From positions 62,001 to 126,000 of the forward strand of contig NZ_JAFMZQ010000002.1 in NCBI RefSeq assembly GCF_024436415.1: a stretch of 64,000 bases of DNA, given 5' to 3'. The notes below the pieces were generated by a model. That model did not search any database, was not told the origin of the DNA, and saw only the letters and a program-made list of their open reading frames with translations. This stretch comes from Pedobacter deserti (GTDB lineage: Bacteria; Bacteroidota; Bacteroidia; Sphingobacteriales; Sphingobacteriaceae). Shown one piece after another: positions 36,399 through 44,515 of this stretch. The translations under genes were made by a program, and so were the position numbers. Positions within the stretch are counted from its first letter, which is position 1. The number at the start of each line of letters is the position of its first letter.

Positions 36399-36445
36399 CA
36401 CCCTATTACGACCCTATTAGCACCTAATTACCACCTTATTAAACT
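36399..36445. repeat. Four phased 11-bp degenerate repeats
   Basis: Four units related to ACCCTATTAG recur at about 11-base steps (CCCTATTACG, CCCTATTAGC, CCTAATTACC, CCTTATTAAA) in the divergent intergenic region. Spacing of one helical turn is typical of OmpR/PhoB-type regulator sites, but the regulator is unknown. Confidence 0.5.
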
Positions 36446-36498
36446 ATGGCGCAGTCACATCTCATCTTAAATCGTATTTTTGCATAAATATTAAGGCA

Positions 36499-37455
36499 TT
36501 GGGAACATTACTGGATACAGGGATTAAGGGTTATAATAACTATGGTACTTTTCTACGTGAGAAGTATCAGGGGCAGCGGGTATTTAAGGCTATCGTTGAT
36601 GGAGGTTTTACCTGCCCTAATCGCGACGGTAGTAAAGGCTTCGGTGGCTGCACTTATTGCAATGTTGATTCGTTTACGCCTGAAACGGCGCGAAAGCTTC
36701 CTACATTAAAAGAACAACTCATTGAGAATATGGACCGTGGGCGAAAGCTTTATAAAGCCGATAAGTTCATCGTTTATTTTCAGCCCAATACCAATACCTA
36801 TGCGCCGGCACATTATCTAAAGATGATGTACGATGAGGCTTTGTCCGTAAATACAGAAGATATCGTCGGTTTGGCTGTGGGCACCAGGCCTGATTGTATT
36901 GATGCTGAAAAGGTAGCGTTGCTGGAAAGTTATGCGGACCGTTTTAATGTCGACCTGGAGATGGGCATGGAGTCAATCTACGACGAGACACTGGAGCAAA
37001 TCAACAGGGGTTGCAGTCACGGCGAGTTTGTTGCTGCAGTGAAACTGCTTGAAAACACTAAACTCGATCTGTGCGTACATACGATCTTCGGTTTTCCAAA
37101 TGAAACGGAGGATATGATGCTTAACTATATTCATGAAATTAACCGCTTTCCGCAAATTAAGTTCGTAAAGTTTCATCACCTTCACATCGTGGAAGGCTCC
37201 ATTATGGGTGTAAAGTATAAGCGGAATCCATTCAAGCTGTTTACGCTTGATGAGTATACCGATCTCCTGTGTCGTGCAATTCCGTTATTGCGACCAGATA
37301 TTGTCATCCAGAGATTGTTTGGCGTGTCTGATTGGGATCTCCTGATCGCCCCAAAATGGGGACTTCCTAAATCCGCAGTCCAAACCTACATCGACAAGGA
37401 GATTGAGCGCCGCGGGGTGGTTCAAGGTTCCGCTTATGTAACCCCAGGTAAATAA
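36499..37455 (+). CDS. TIGR01212-family radical SAM protein (YhcC-like)
   Basis: A 318-residue radical SAM protein. The cluster region CPNRDGSKGFGGCTYC at about residues 39-54 holds the Cys residues for the 4Fe-4S cluster in the YhcC-type arrangement. YFQPNTNTYAP, VGTRPDC, EMGMESIYDETLEQINRG and HTIFGFPNET are further family marks. Its reaction is unknown. The start codon appears to be TTG, since no in-frame ATG occurs upstream or close downstream and the N-terminus fits the family from here. Its last 22 bases overlap the convergent SRPBCC gene. Confidence 0.88.
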   Translation: MGTLLDTGIKGYNNYGTFLREKYQGQRVFKAIVDGGFTCPNRDGSKGFGGCTYCNVDSFTPETARKLPTLKEQLIENMDRGRKLYKADKFIVYFQPNTNTYAPAHYLKMMYDEALSVNTEDIVGLAVGTRPDCIDAEKVALLESYADRFNVDLEMGMESIYDETLEQINRGCSHGEFVAAVKLLENTKLDLCVHTIFGFPNETEDMMLNYIHEINRFPQIKFVKFHHLHIVEGSIMGVKYKRNPFKLFTLDEYTDLLCRAIPLLRPDIVIQRLFGVSDWDLLIAPKWGLPKSAVQTYIDKEIERRGVVQGSAYVTPGK

Positions 37456-37916
37456 TCGCCAAAGAGCTCAACAATCTTTCTTTTACGGTAATCAAATATT
37501 TCGCGCAGGCGTTGCCTTACAAGTGCACTATTGGCCACACTCCCAAGCATGCCTAATGGGAGGCCATAAGTGAGGAGATCTTTCATTTCAGTGCCGCCGG
37601 GGATTGATCTGAAATGGTGCTGATGGTGCCAGAACCTGAAAGGACCGAATCGCTGCTCATCGACAAAATACCGCTCGTTGATTACGTGAGTGATTTCGGT
37701 CATCCAGTTTAGCTGAATTCCGAAAAGCGGCGCGACCTTATAAGTGATTATCATCCCTGGGTACATTTTCGTTCCCTGATCGTAATCGGACGTTACGTTG
37801 AAGGCCATATTTGGCGGCGTTATTTTAACAAGGTTTAGTGGCGACGAGAAAAAATCCCATGCTTCAGGTATTGGCACAGGGATGCTCTGTGTAAAGGTGA
37901 GCTGGTATGCTTTCAT
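37434..37916 (-). CDS. SRPBCC-family (START-like) protein
   Basis: A 160-residue protein with the cyclase/START-like pattern: QSIPVPIPEAWDFFSSPLNLVKITPP at the N-terminus and a C-terminal helix LVRQRLREIFDYRKRKIVELF. Such proteins bind hydrophobic ligands in a deep cavity; some act with NAD-dependent epimerases or in cell-division inhibitor fusions. No function can be assigned here. The 3' end overlaps the radical SAM gene on the other strand by 22 bases. Confidence 0.82.
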   Translation of the reverse strand: MKAYQLTFTQSIPVPIPEAWDFFSSPLNLVKITPPNMAFNVTSDYDQGTKMYPGMIITYKVAPLFGIQLNWMTEITHVINERYFVDEQRFGPFRFWHHQHHFRSIPGGTEMKDLLTYGLPLGMLGSVANSALVRQRLREIFDYRKRKIVELFGDYLPGVT

Positions 37917-38107
37917 AGTATATATACAGTTACATCCTGTATACTGTTTTCACTCTGGCTAAACTCATGTTTGTTGAAAGTTTTTCAAAAAGACCTCATT
38001 TTTATTTTTTTCTAAAAAAATATGGGTGTGAAACTCGCTAATATTAGAAAAACACAAAATTTTATAGCCTTTTTTGTTATAAATTCATGTTTTAGTGTTG
38101 TTTTCTT

Positions 38108-38129
38108 ATAAAAATCTCTGGATTTTTAT
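38108..38129. promoter_or_regulatory. Perfect inverted repeat upstream of amtB
   Basis: ATAAAAATC and GATTTTTAT are exact reverse complements with a TCTG spacer. The site lies about 20 bases upstream of the candidate -33 box, a typical position for an activator or repressor operator. Confidence 0.45.
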
Positions 38130-38149
38130 GTTTTTGTTGATCATATTCG

Positions 38150-38179
38150 TTTGAATTATCAATTTTATTCATAGTTTTA
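38150..38179 (+). promoter_or_regulatory. Candidate amtB promoter
   Basis: TTTG at 38150-38153 and TAGTTTTA at 38172-38179 (one mismatch to TAnnTTTG) are 18 bases apart. The leader would be about 45 bases. Confidence 0.35.
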
Positions 38180-38229
38180 TAAAAAAATCAAACAAACACA
38201 TAATTAAAAACTTGTAAAATCTAACATTT

Positions 38230-39591
38230 ATGGCAAAAGTTTTATTTAAACAGTGGGGTCCGTTTGCAGTTTTGATGATAATTGCAATTTTGGCTCTTTT
38301 TATTCCCTTACTTCCAAACTTTGATGAGGGAAAGTATAATGCGGCGGATGTTGCATTTATATTAGTAGCGGCGGCACTGGTGTTTTTGATGACGCCGGGG
38401 TTGGCATTCTTCTATGGTGGAATGGTTGATCGCAAAAACGTGCTGTCTACCATGATCAAAAGTGTTGTTGCGGCTGGCGTTGTTACTGTGCTATGGGTTG
38501 TAGTCGGTTTCAGTCTTGCATTTGGGGAGTCGAACGGCGGTTTGATTGGAAGCCCGTCCACTTACCTTTTCTTCCAAGGTGTTAATTCGGGACCTGCCTG
38601 GGGTACAATACCGCTTTCACTATTTGCCGTGTTCCAGTTAATGTTTGCGATTATTACGCCAGGCTTGGTTGTAGGTGCCGTAGCTGAGAGAATCCGTTTT
38701 ACATCCTACATTCTTTTTATTGTCTTGTTTGCGCTGCTAGTGTATTCGCCACTGGCACACTGGACCTGGCACTCAGAAGGTTTGCTTTTCAAAATGGGCG
38801 TGCTGGATTTTGCCGGAGGTACCGTAGTGCATATTTCTGCAGGTATGGCTGCTTTGGCTGGTGCACTGGTTCTGAAGCGTAGAAAGTCGCACATCGAACA
38901 CAGAGAGGTTCCGCCTGCTAATATTCCTTATGTACTGATCGGAACAGGCTTGCTTTGGTTTGGCTGGTTCGGGTTCAATGCAGGATCTGCTTTAGGAGCC
39001 AACGTTTTAGCGGTGTCAGCTTTTCTTACTACCAATATTGCTGCTGGTGCTGCTGGTCTGTCGTGGATGTTCTTCGATGTTGCCAGAGGCAAGAAGCCAT
39101 CTGTTCTTGGTTTTTGTATAGGAGCTGTGGTTGGTCTTGTAGCCATTACGCCTGGTGCCGGTTTTGTAAGTATTCCGTCGAGCATATTCATTGGGGCCAT
39201 TGCTGCGGTAATCTCTAATCTGGTGGTTTCATGGAAACAGAAAACCAGTTTGGACGACACGCTTGATGTGTTCCCTTGTCATGGCGTGGGCGGCATCGTC
39301 GGTATGTTGCTTACTGGTGTGTTTGCAACGAAAACAGTAAATCCGGCTGGTGTGGACGGTTTACTTTACGGCAATCCAGAGTTCTTCGTTACGCAGCTTA
39401 AAGGCATGCTGATTAGTGTTGTATTTAGTTTCGTAATGTCCTTCATCGTTTTCAAAGTAATCAATCTTGTACAGCCTATCCGTGTATCTGAAGAAGAGGA
39501 GATGGAAGGACTTGACGCTTCGCAGCACAATGAAAAGTACGTTCAGGGAACACTTATCGTCGCTGGCCGTGAAGTAGAAAATACATTTTAA
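38230..39591 (+). CDS. amtB: Ammonium transporter
   Basis: A 453-residue Amt/Mep/Rh-family channel of about eleven membrane helices. The conserved pore histidines are H201 in GGTVVHISAG and H351 in FPCHGVGGIVG. TPGLAFFYGGMVDRKNVLS near residues 55-73 is the family signature. It conducts ammonium/ammonia across the inner membrane. The C-terminal tail (from about residue 415) is acidic, with EEEEMEG. No glnK gene is adjacent, unlike many amtB loci, so the PII partner must be elsewhere. An outer-membrane barrel gene follows after 35 bases. Confidence 0.96.
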   Translation: MAKVLFKQWGPFAVLMIIAILALFIPLLPNFDEGKYNAADVAFILVAAALVFLMTPGLAFFYGGMVDRKNVLSTMIKSVVAAGVVTVLWVVVGFSLAFGESNGGLIGSPSTYLFFQGVNSGPAWGTIPLSLFAVFQLMFAIITPGLVVGAVAERIRFTSYILFIVLFALLVYSPLAHWTWHSEGLLFKMGVLDFAGGTVVHISAGMAALAGALVLKRRKSHIEHREVPPANIPYVLIGTGLLWFGWFGFNAGSALGANVLAVSAFLTTNIAAGAAGLSWMFFDVARGKKPSVLGFCIGAVVGLVAITPGAGFVSIPSSIFIGAIAAVISNLVVSWKQKTSLDDTLDVFPCHGVGGIVGMLLTGVFATKTVNPAGVDGLLYGNPEFFVTQLKGMLISVVFSFVMSFIVFKVINLVQPIRVSEEEEMEGLDASQHNEKYVQGTLIVAGREVENTF

Positions 39592-39626
39592 TCTAAACTA
39601 TCAATCTCAACCACAAACCTAAATTT

Positions 39627-40688
39627 ATGAAACTAAAATTTGCATTAACCGCTGCATTGTTGTCTTCTGTTTCCTTTGTTTTTGCGCAAGAAGAAGCTGA
39701 GTCCCCTCTGGAGATCTCAGGTTCAGTCGACGCTTACTACAAGTATGATTTCGCAAACCGACCAAACATTGCGACTTACTTTGCTAACGAGCATAATTCT
39801 ATTTCAATAGGTATGATCGATCTGGCGTTGAAGAAGACCACCGGTAAGGCTTCATTCGTCGGGGAACTGTCCTTTGGACCACGCGGGCAGTTCCAATCGA
39901 TCCCCAACTCAGATGGAAGTTATGATGAGACCGGACCGAACAGTTTTCACATACAAAACCTTTATGTGAGTTATGCATTCACTGATAAGTTTTCAATGAC
40001 CGCAGGGTATATGGGGACATTTATTGGTTATGAAGTAATTTCGCCGGCTGCTAATTTTAACTATTCTACGTCCTATCTATTCGGGAGCGGCCCTTTTCAA
40101 AACGCGGGTATAAAAGGTACCTATGCGTTTTCAGACAAAGTTAGTCTGATGGTAGGCTTGTTCAACGACTGGAACGTATATCAGGATTTTAACGGCGTAT
40201 CTCATATCGGTGCTCAGCTCGCTTTGAGTCCGGTTGAAGGATGGTCGGCCTATCTGAATGTTTTGTCGGGTACCTCTGCAGGTGCGCCAGGTACAGGAAC
40301 TATTTTTGATCTGACTACCGCGTATCAGATTACTGATAAGTTTAAACTAGGGCTGAATGCGGCTGATTACACAGTTTCTAACGACAACGGCGGTTATACC
40401 GGCGCAGCACTATATCCTCAATATGCTTTTACGCCTTCAGTGGCATTGGGACTGAGAGGTGAATATTTTACACTCAAAGATGCTGTGGATGGCACAGACG
40501 GTTCTACCAGTGACGCATCGGTAACTTCGATTACACTTTCAGGAAATATCAAGTCCGGAGGCTTGACCTTTATCCCGGAAGTTCGCTTCGATAACGACGA
40601 AGACCAAATCTGGGCATTTACCAAGAGCAATGGTGCTTTTACGAAAACTGCGTCTCAGTTTTCATTGGCGGTGGTTTACGCCTTTTAG
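39627..40688 (+). CDS. Outer-membrane beta-barrel protein (porin type)
   Basis: A 353-residue protein with a signal peptide ending VSFVFAQ and alternating aromatic beta strands through to a terminal FSLAVVYAF, a normal barrel end. The mature start has ESPLEISGSVDAYYKYDFANRP, common in Bacteroidota porin-like proteins annotated as OmpL-like. It follows amtB closely and precedes a terminator, so it is probably co-expressed with the ammonium transporter and may help nitrogen compounds cross the outer membrane. That role is inferred from context only. Confidence 0.82.
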   Translation: MKLKFALTAALLSSVSFVFAQEEAESPLEISGSVDAYYKYDFANRPNIATYFANEHNSISIGMIDLALKKTTGKASFVGELSFGPRGQFQSIPNSDGSYDETGPNSFHIQNLYVSYAFTDKFSMTAGYMGTFIGYEVISPAANFNYSTSYLFGSGPFQNAGIKGTYAFSDKVSLMVGLFNDWNVYQDFNGVSHIGAQLALSPVEGWSAYLNVLSGTSAGAPGTGTIFDLTTAYQITDKFKLGLNAADYTVSNDNGGYTGAALYPQYAFTPSVALGLRGEYFTLKDAVDGTDGSTSDASVTSITLSGNIKSGGLTFIPEVRFDNDEDQIWAFTKSNGAFTKTASQFSLAVVYAF

Positions 40689-40709
40689 TCAAACGTTTTG
40701 TTTAAATTT

Positions 40710-40745
40710 AAAGGCTGCCAAACAAGGCAGCCTTTAATATTTTTA
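40710..40745 (+). terminator. Intrinsic terminator after the amtB unit
   Basis: A 10-bp perfect stem (40710-40719 with 40726-40735) and a 6-nt loop followed by AATATTTTTA. It closes the amtB-porin unit. Confidence 0.82.
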
Positions 40746-40750
40746 GTCTT

Positions 40751-41320
40751 ATGCGATTTTATTTGTGTTATTTTCTGTTCACCTGCAGTGTATATGGTGT
40801 TTACGCCCAGCAGCTATTACCCAAAAATGAGTCTGGAAAATATACTTATATGGAGGTCGAGGAGCTGAGTGTGCCCGTACAACAGGCAATCACTAACGCT
40901 CAGACTTTTATTGATAGAAATGGCAAACAGCTGAAATCGGACGGGGTGGTAGGAGATACGGTTCTTCTGGCCAACGGTAAAATGGTGTTATACAAAGGTT
41001 CATCCGGCATCGGCCGGCCGTCTGCAGAAGTAAGCTATCAGATGAGGCTTGATCTAAGGCCTGGAAAATACAAGATCATCTTAACGGAGTTTGTTGTAAA
41101 ACCGTACCAGCGCGACCGCTATGGTAATTTTGTTCCGACTACGCTTGCTGTCCCGCTGGAGCGGGAGCCTGATAAGCTAGGTCGCGGCGACTGGCAAAGA
41201 AATATGGCTTCCATAATTGTTCAGTCGAAGAAACTCACTACTAGTTTGAAGGCTTCGCTAAAAAGCAATCATAGCAAGGAAACCTCAAAGCCTGCGGCAA
41301 TCTCCACCAAAAGCTGGTAA
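40751..41320 (+). CDS. Secreted DUF4468-like protein
   Basis: A 189-residue protein with a signal peptide ending YGVYAQ. The body (YTYMEVEELSVPVQQAITNAQTFID, then SYQMRLDLRPGKYKIILTEFVVKPY) fits the DUF4468 TBP-like fold found in exported Bacteroidota proteins. The C-terminus is Lys/Ser-rich. No function is known. It is convergent with the YkuK-like gene, 4 bases away, and starts just after the amtB unit terminator. Confidence 0.72.
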   Translation: MRFYLCYFLFTCSVYGVYAQQLLPKNESGKYTYMEVEELSVPVQQAITNAQTFIDRNGKQLKSDGVVGDTVLLANGKMVLYKGSSGIGRPSAEVSYQMRLDLRPGKYKIILTEFVVKPYQRDRYGNFVPTTLAVPLEREPDKLGRGDWQRNMASIIVQSKKLTTSLKASLKSNHSKETSKPAAISTKSW

Positions 41321-41324
41321 CGAT

Positions 41325-41798
41325 CTAGTGAACCATTTTGTCTGCACAAGTGGAACTTGCAAAGGCTTCCGGCTTGGCCTTGAAGATGAAGCCCATGCTT
41401 AAGATATAGCCCATCGCCTCATTTAGCGCTTTGTTTGATTTGAACATCGGGTTTGTATTGATGTCGGCATGAACCTCTAGATGTACATCATATAAATCGA
41501 GCAGGTCGCAGATGGAATAGGCTGTTTCTATTGATTTCTGTACCTCTACAAGCATTCGCTCCTTTATGGTCATTTTTGTGCTTGTTTTTTCCTGGTGGAT
41601 GTACATGAAGCCGCCGTGGTGCTCCCTGAGCAACACAATTACCGTGGCAAAGTCTGTTGTGGGTCCCTTTACCTGCGAGTCTGTTCCTATACAAACTTTA
41701 AGTCTGTGGCCTTTTCCTGTCTCGCGAACAATTGCATTTTCGATTTCTTGAACGATCGGCGAATGCACCACGTCGCCGCTAAATTTTTTCCAGGTCAT
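41325..41798 (-). CDS. YkuK-family (DUF458) RNase H-like protein
   Basis: A 157-residue protein of the DUF458/YkuK family, which adopts an RNase H-like fold. Visible acidic motif residues include D in IGTDSQVKGPTTDFAT and D in VHLEVHADINTNP. The C-terminus FIFKAKPEAFASSTCADKMVH is the usual end of the family. The substrate is unknown. The gene stands alone, convergent with the DUF4468-like gene. Confidence 0.85.
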   Translation of the reverse strand: MTWKKFSGDVVHSPIVQEIENAIVRETGKGHRLKVCIGTDSQVKGPTTDFATVIVLLREHHGGFMYIHQEKTSTKMTIKERMLVEVQKSIETAYSICDLLDLYDVHLEVHADINTNPMFKSNKALNEAMGYILSMGFIFKAKPEAFASSTCADKMVH

Positions 41799-41933
41799 AT
41801 ACTTGTAGTCAGTTAAGTAAAGTGTTCCGTTTCAGGTAATTAAATATAACGCTTTGTTGTTAAGCATAGCTATTGCTCCGTTGTTTATTTTTTAACAATT
41901 GTTTATTTGTCAACATGTTACGGGTTTTTTGGC

Positions 41934-41941
41934 TATGTTTG
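41934..41941 (+). promoter_or_regulatory. Candidate -7 box before the helicase
   Basis: TATGTTTG is a full match to TAnnTTTG and lies 12 bases before the chosen helicase ATG. A TTTG at 41906-41909 is 24 bases upstream, longer than usual. If used, the mRNA leader would be only a few bases. Confidence 0.3.
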
Positions 41942-41952
41942 CCGGCGTTATT

Positions 41953-43272
41953 ATGTTACAAGTAAATCTGGAGGAAGTGCTAGGTCGTCTGCAAATCGCT
42001 GCGCTGAACGAAATGCAGGAAAAGGCGATTGAAGTGGTGTCGAAAGGCGGGGATGTTGTGTTGCTTGCGCCTACAGGCTCTGGAAAAACCCTGGCTTTTC
42101 TGCTTCCGGTACTGATGGGGCTTGATGCAAATGCAAAGGGCGTGCAATGTCTTATCGTTTCTCCTTCAAGGGAGCTGTCGTTGCAGATAGATCAAGTGTG
42201 GCGGCAGATGGGTACGGGCTATAAAATAGTCAGCTGTTATGGAGGCCATGATTTCAAGACAGAAAGAAACGCTCTATTTCAGGCTCCGGCAGTGCTCATT
42301 GGTACGCCAGGCCGTCTGGCACACCACCTGGAATTGCAAACCTTTGATGAGTCACACATCAGGATGCTTGTGCTTGATGAGTTTGATAAATCGCTCGAGC
42401 TGGGCTTTCAAGACGATATGGCATATATTATCGGTATGTTGAAATCACTCCGCCAGCGCATATTGACATCTGCCACTGCCATGGAGGTACTCCCTTCATT
42501 TACCGGTATTCGAACCCCGCTAACTATCGATTTCTTGAAGGACGCATCGAGTACACCTCATTTCGCTTTTTATGAATTACGTTCTTCTTTGACCGGTAAA
42601 GCGGAAACCTTGCTCAAGCTTCTCTGCAAAGTCGGTAGTGAGCGTTCGCTTGTATTTTGCAATCAACGGGAAACCACTGAGCAACTGAGTTTGGTACTAG
42701 ACAGCCACCGGGTTGTTCACGATATCTATCATGGCGGTATGGATCAGGACGACCGTGAGCGGGCTTTGATGAAATTCAGAAACGGGAGTGTAACGGTGCT
42801 TCTAACTACCGACCTTGCTGCAAGAGGATTGGACATCGCTGAGGTGCACAACATTATTCACTATCAGATGCCCACTACCAGGGAAGCTTTTGTGCATCGC
42901 AACGGACGAACTGCGCGGATGAATGCGGCGGGCAGTGTGTTTCTTCTTCTTGCTGATGGTGAGTCCATTTCGTATGAATTGAGCGCGGAGTTAACGAACG
43001 TAACGTTGCCTGATGAATTTTGCCTGCCCGCGGAGCCTATGTGGAAGACACTGTACTTTTCGGCTGGCAAGAAAGACAAGATAAATAAGATCGACATTGC
43101 AGGGCTTCTCCTAAAAAAGGGCGGTTTAAAAAAAGAAGACCTTGGCCTTATCGTGGTAAAAGAACATCAAGCCTTTGCTGCAGTTAAGGGAACCTGCGCT
43201 GAAGGATTATTAAAATCGCTCGCAGGTCAGCGAATAAAGAACAAAAAGATAAAAATAGCGTTAGCTTTGTAA
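41953..43272 (+). CDS. DEAD-box RNA helicase, DbpA-like
   Basis: A 439-residue helicase. Motifs in order are APTGSGKT (I), SPSRELSLQ (Ia), GTPGRLAHH (Ib), VLDEFDKS (II, DEFD instead of DEAD), TSATA (III), DLAARGLDIAE (V) and HRNGRTARM (VI, unusual). Residues from about 370 on (KINKIDIAGLLLKKGGLKKEDLG) resemble the DbpA RNA-binding domain that recognises 23S rRNA helix 92. This suggests a role in large-subunit assembly. A longer frame starts at 41899, but the candidate -7 box lies inside it, so ATG 41953 is preferred. The DUF1456 gene starts 1 base after the stop. Confidence 0.88.
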   Translation: MLQVNLEEVLGRLQIAALNEMQEKAIEVVSKGGDVVLLAPTGSGKTLAFLLPVLMGLDANAKGVQCLIVSPSRELSLQIDQVWRQMGTGYKIVSCYGGHDFKTERNALFQAPAVLIGTPGRLAHHLELQTFDESHIRMLVLDEFDKSLELGFQDDMAYIIGMLKSLRQRILTSATAMEVLPSFTGIRTPLTIDFLKDASSTPHFAFYELRSSLTGKAETLLKLLCKVGSERSLVFCNQRETTEQLSLVLDSHRVVHDIYHGGMDQDDRERALMKFRNGSVTVLLTTDLAARGLDIAEVHNIIHYQMPTTREAFVHRNGRTARMNAAGSVFLLLADGESISYELSAELTNVTLPDEFCLPAEPMWKTLYFSAGKKDKINKIDIAGLLLKKGGLKKEDLGLIVVKEHQAFAAVKGTCAEGLLKSLAGQRIKNKKIKIALAL

Positions 43273-43273
43273 C

Positions 43274-43519
43274 ATGAGTAATAATGATATTATGAAAAAG
43301 CTGCGCGTAGCGCTTGAGTTGACAAACGATGATATCATTAAGATTATGTCGTTGGTTAATTTTAAAATTACCCGGAGCGAGCTGGGAGATATCTTCCGGA
43401 GAGACGATCATCCTAATTTTAAAAAATGCGGCGACCAGATCCTGCGTAATTTTCTGAATGGACTTGTGATATATAAACGTGGACCCAGGGAAAAGCCAGC
43501 GTCAGAAAATGCTGTCTAG
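43274..43519 (+). CDS. DUF1456-family (YehS-like) protein, single repeat
   Basis: An 81-residue protein with one DUF1456 unit: NDIMKKLRVALELTNDDIIKIMSLV, then ITRSELGDIFRRDDHPNFKKCGDQILRNFLNGL. E. coli YehS carries two such units, so this is a half-length form. It does not look truncated, having its own start and a short charged tail. It starts one base after the helicase stop and is surely co-transcribed, suggesting an RNA-related role, which is inference only. Confidence 0.85.
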   Translation: MSNNDIMKKLRVALELTNDDIIKIMSLVNFKITRSELGDIFRRDDHPNFKKCGDQILRNFLNGLVIYKRGPREKPASENAV

Positions 43520-43647
43520 TTGCCTGCTAACAAAACTGATCTTTCTTGGCGACGAGACGTATTTGTCAAATAAATTTTGCTAAAACGGTTTAAATTATTT
43601 TATTTGAAAAGGAAAGTGTACTTCACAACCAACCAAACGCAAACTAA

Positions 43648-44514
43648 ATGAACATAAAACCATCGGAATTGCCTTTTATCGGAGTAGATATAGGTGGTTC
43701 TCATATTACTGCTGCGCATATCGATCCTAAATCTTATGAAGTAATTGATCACACGCTGAAACGAGAACGTGTAGCTTCTATGGGCAGCGCCGAAGTGATT
43801 TTGAAGTCGTGGGTCAGCGCTCTTTCGTCACTTATTCCAGATTCAGCTCAGGGAGATATTCAGGTCGGCATTGCCATGCCGGGTCCTTTCGACTATGAAC
43901 AGGGTGTGTCCCTGATGCAAAACCAGCAAAAATATGATGCTCTTTACGGTCTTAATGTAAGGAATTTACTTGCTGACAGGCTCGGGATACCGGGAGAGCA
44001 TATCGTTTTTATAAATGATGCTGAGGCTTTTTTGCGCGGTGAACTTGCCTCTGGTGCGGCAGCTGACTTTGAACGCGCTATCGGCATAACACTGGGCACA
44101 GGGCTTGGCTCCACCAGCAATTGCAGCGGAAAGGTTCAGGATATGAACCTTGCATTTATGCCGTTTCATGACAGCATAGCTGAAGAATACATTTCTACAC
44201 GTTGGTTTCTGAAGCGTTATAAGGAACATACAGGTAAAGATGCCAGAAATGTGGAAGAGGTACTTTGTGATGCAGACGAGGCGGTCAGATCGTTGCTGTT
44301 TGATGAGTTTACTACAAATCTGGCTGCATTTCTAGACGCATTCATTGCACAGGAAAATCCGCAGGTGCTTGTGATCGGCGGAAATATCGCGAGGTGCTGG
44401 GACCACTTCATAGATCAGCTTAAGGATAAGGTGACAAATAAAGATGTGGTTATCCGCCAAAGTAAAATGTGGGAGGATGCCGCCCTGGTTGGCGCGGCTT
44501 GTAGCTGGGCATAA
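43648..44514 (+). CDS. ROK-family sugar kinase-like protein
   Basis: A 288-residue ROK protein. The phosphate-binding start GVDIGGSHITAAHID, the second loop GITLGTGLGSTS and the C-terminal VLVIGGNIARCWDHF are present, as is the catalytic-like Asp in FINDAEAFLRGE. The zinc-binding CxCGxxGC segment of typical ROK glucokinases is absent. There is no N-terminal helix-turn-helix, so it should be a kinase, not a repressor. The sugar is unknown. The esterase gene follows after 1 base. Confidence 0.85.
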   Translation: MNIKPSELPFIGVDIGGSHITAAHIDPKSYEVIDHTLKRERVASMGSAEVILKSWVSALSSLIPDSAQGDIQVGIAMPGPFDYEQGVSLMQNQQKYDALYGLNVRNLLADRLGIPGEHIVFINDAEAFLRGELASGAAADFERAIGITLGTGLGSTSNCSGKVQDMNLAFMPFHDSIAEEYISTRWFLKRYKEHTGKDARNVEEVLCDADEAVRSLLFDEFTTNLAAFLDAFIAQENPQVLVIGGNIARCWDHFIDQLKDKVTNKDVVIRQSKMWEDAALVGAACSWA

Positions 44515-44515
44515 T

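Larger units (their letters stand above)
37917..38229 (+). other. AT-rich upstream region of amtB
   Basis: About 310 very AT-rich bases without a gene. It holds a perfect inverted repeat (38108-38116 with 38121-38129) and a promoter-like pair (38150-38179), described separately. It probably carries the nitrogen-dependent control of the ammonium transporter. Confidence 0.6.

Noticed and set aside
41899..41952. Longer helicase start
   Set aside because: The extra 18 residues do not match the family and contain a promoter-like -7 box; ATG 41953 fits better.
44444..44515. Upstream esterase start inside the ROK gene
   Set aside because: The extension lacks signal-peptide character; the ATG after the ROK stop begins a clear signal peptide.
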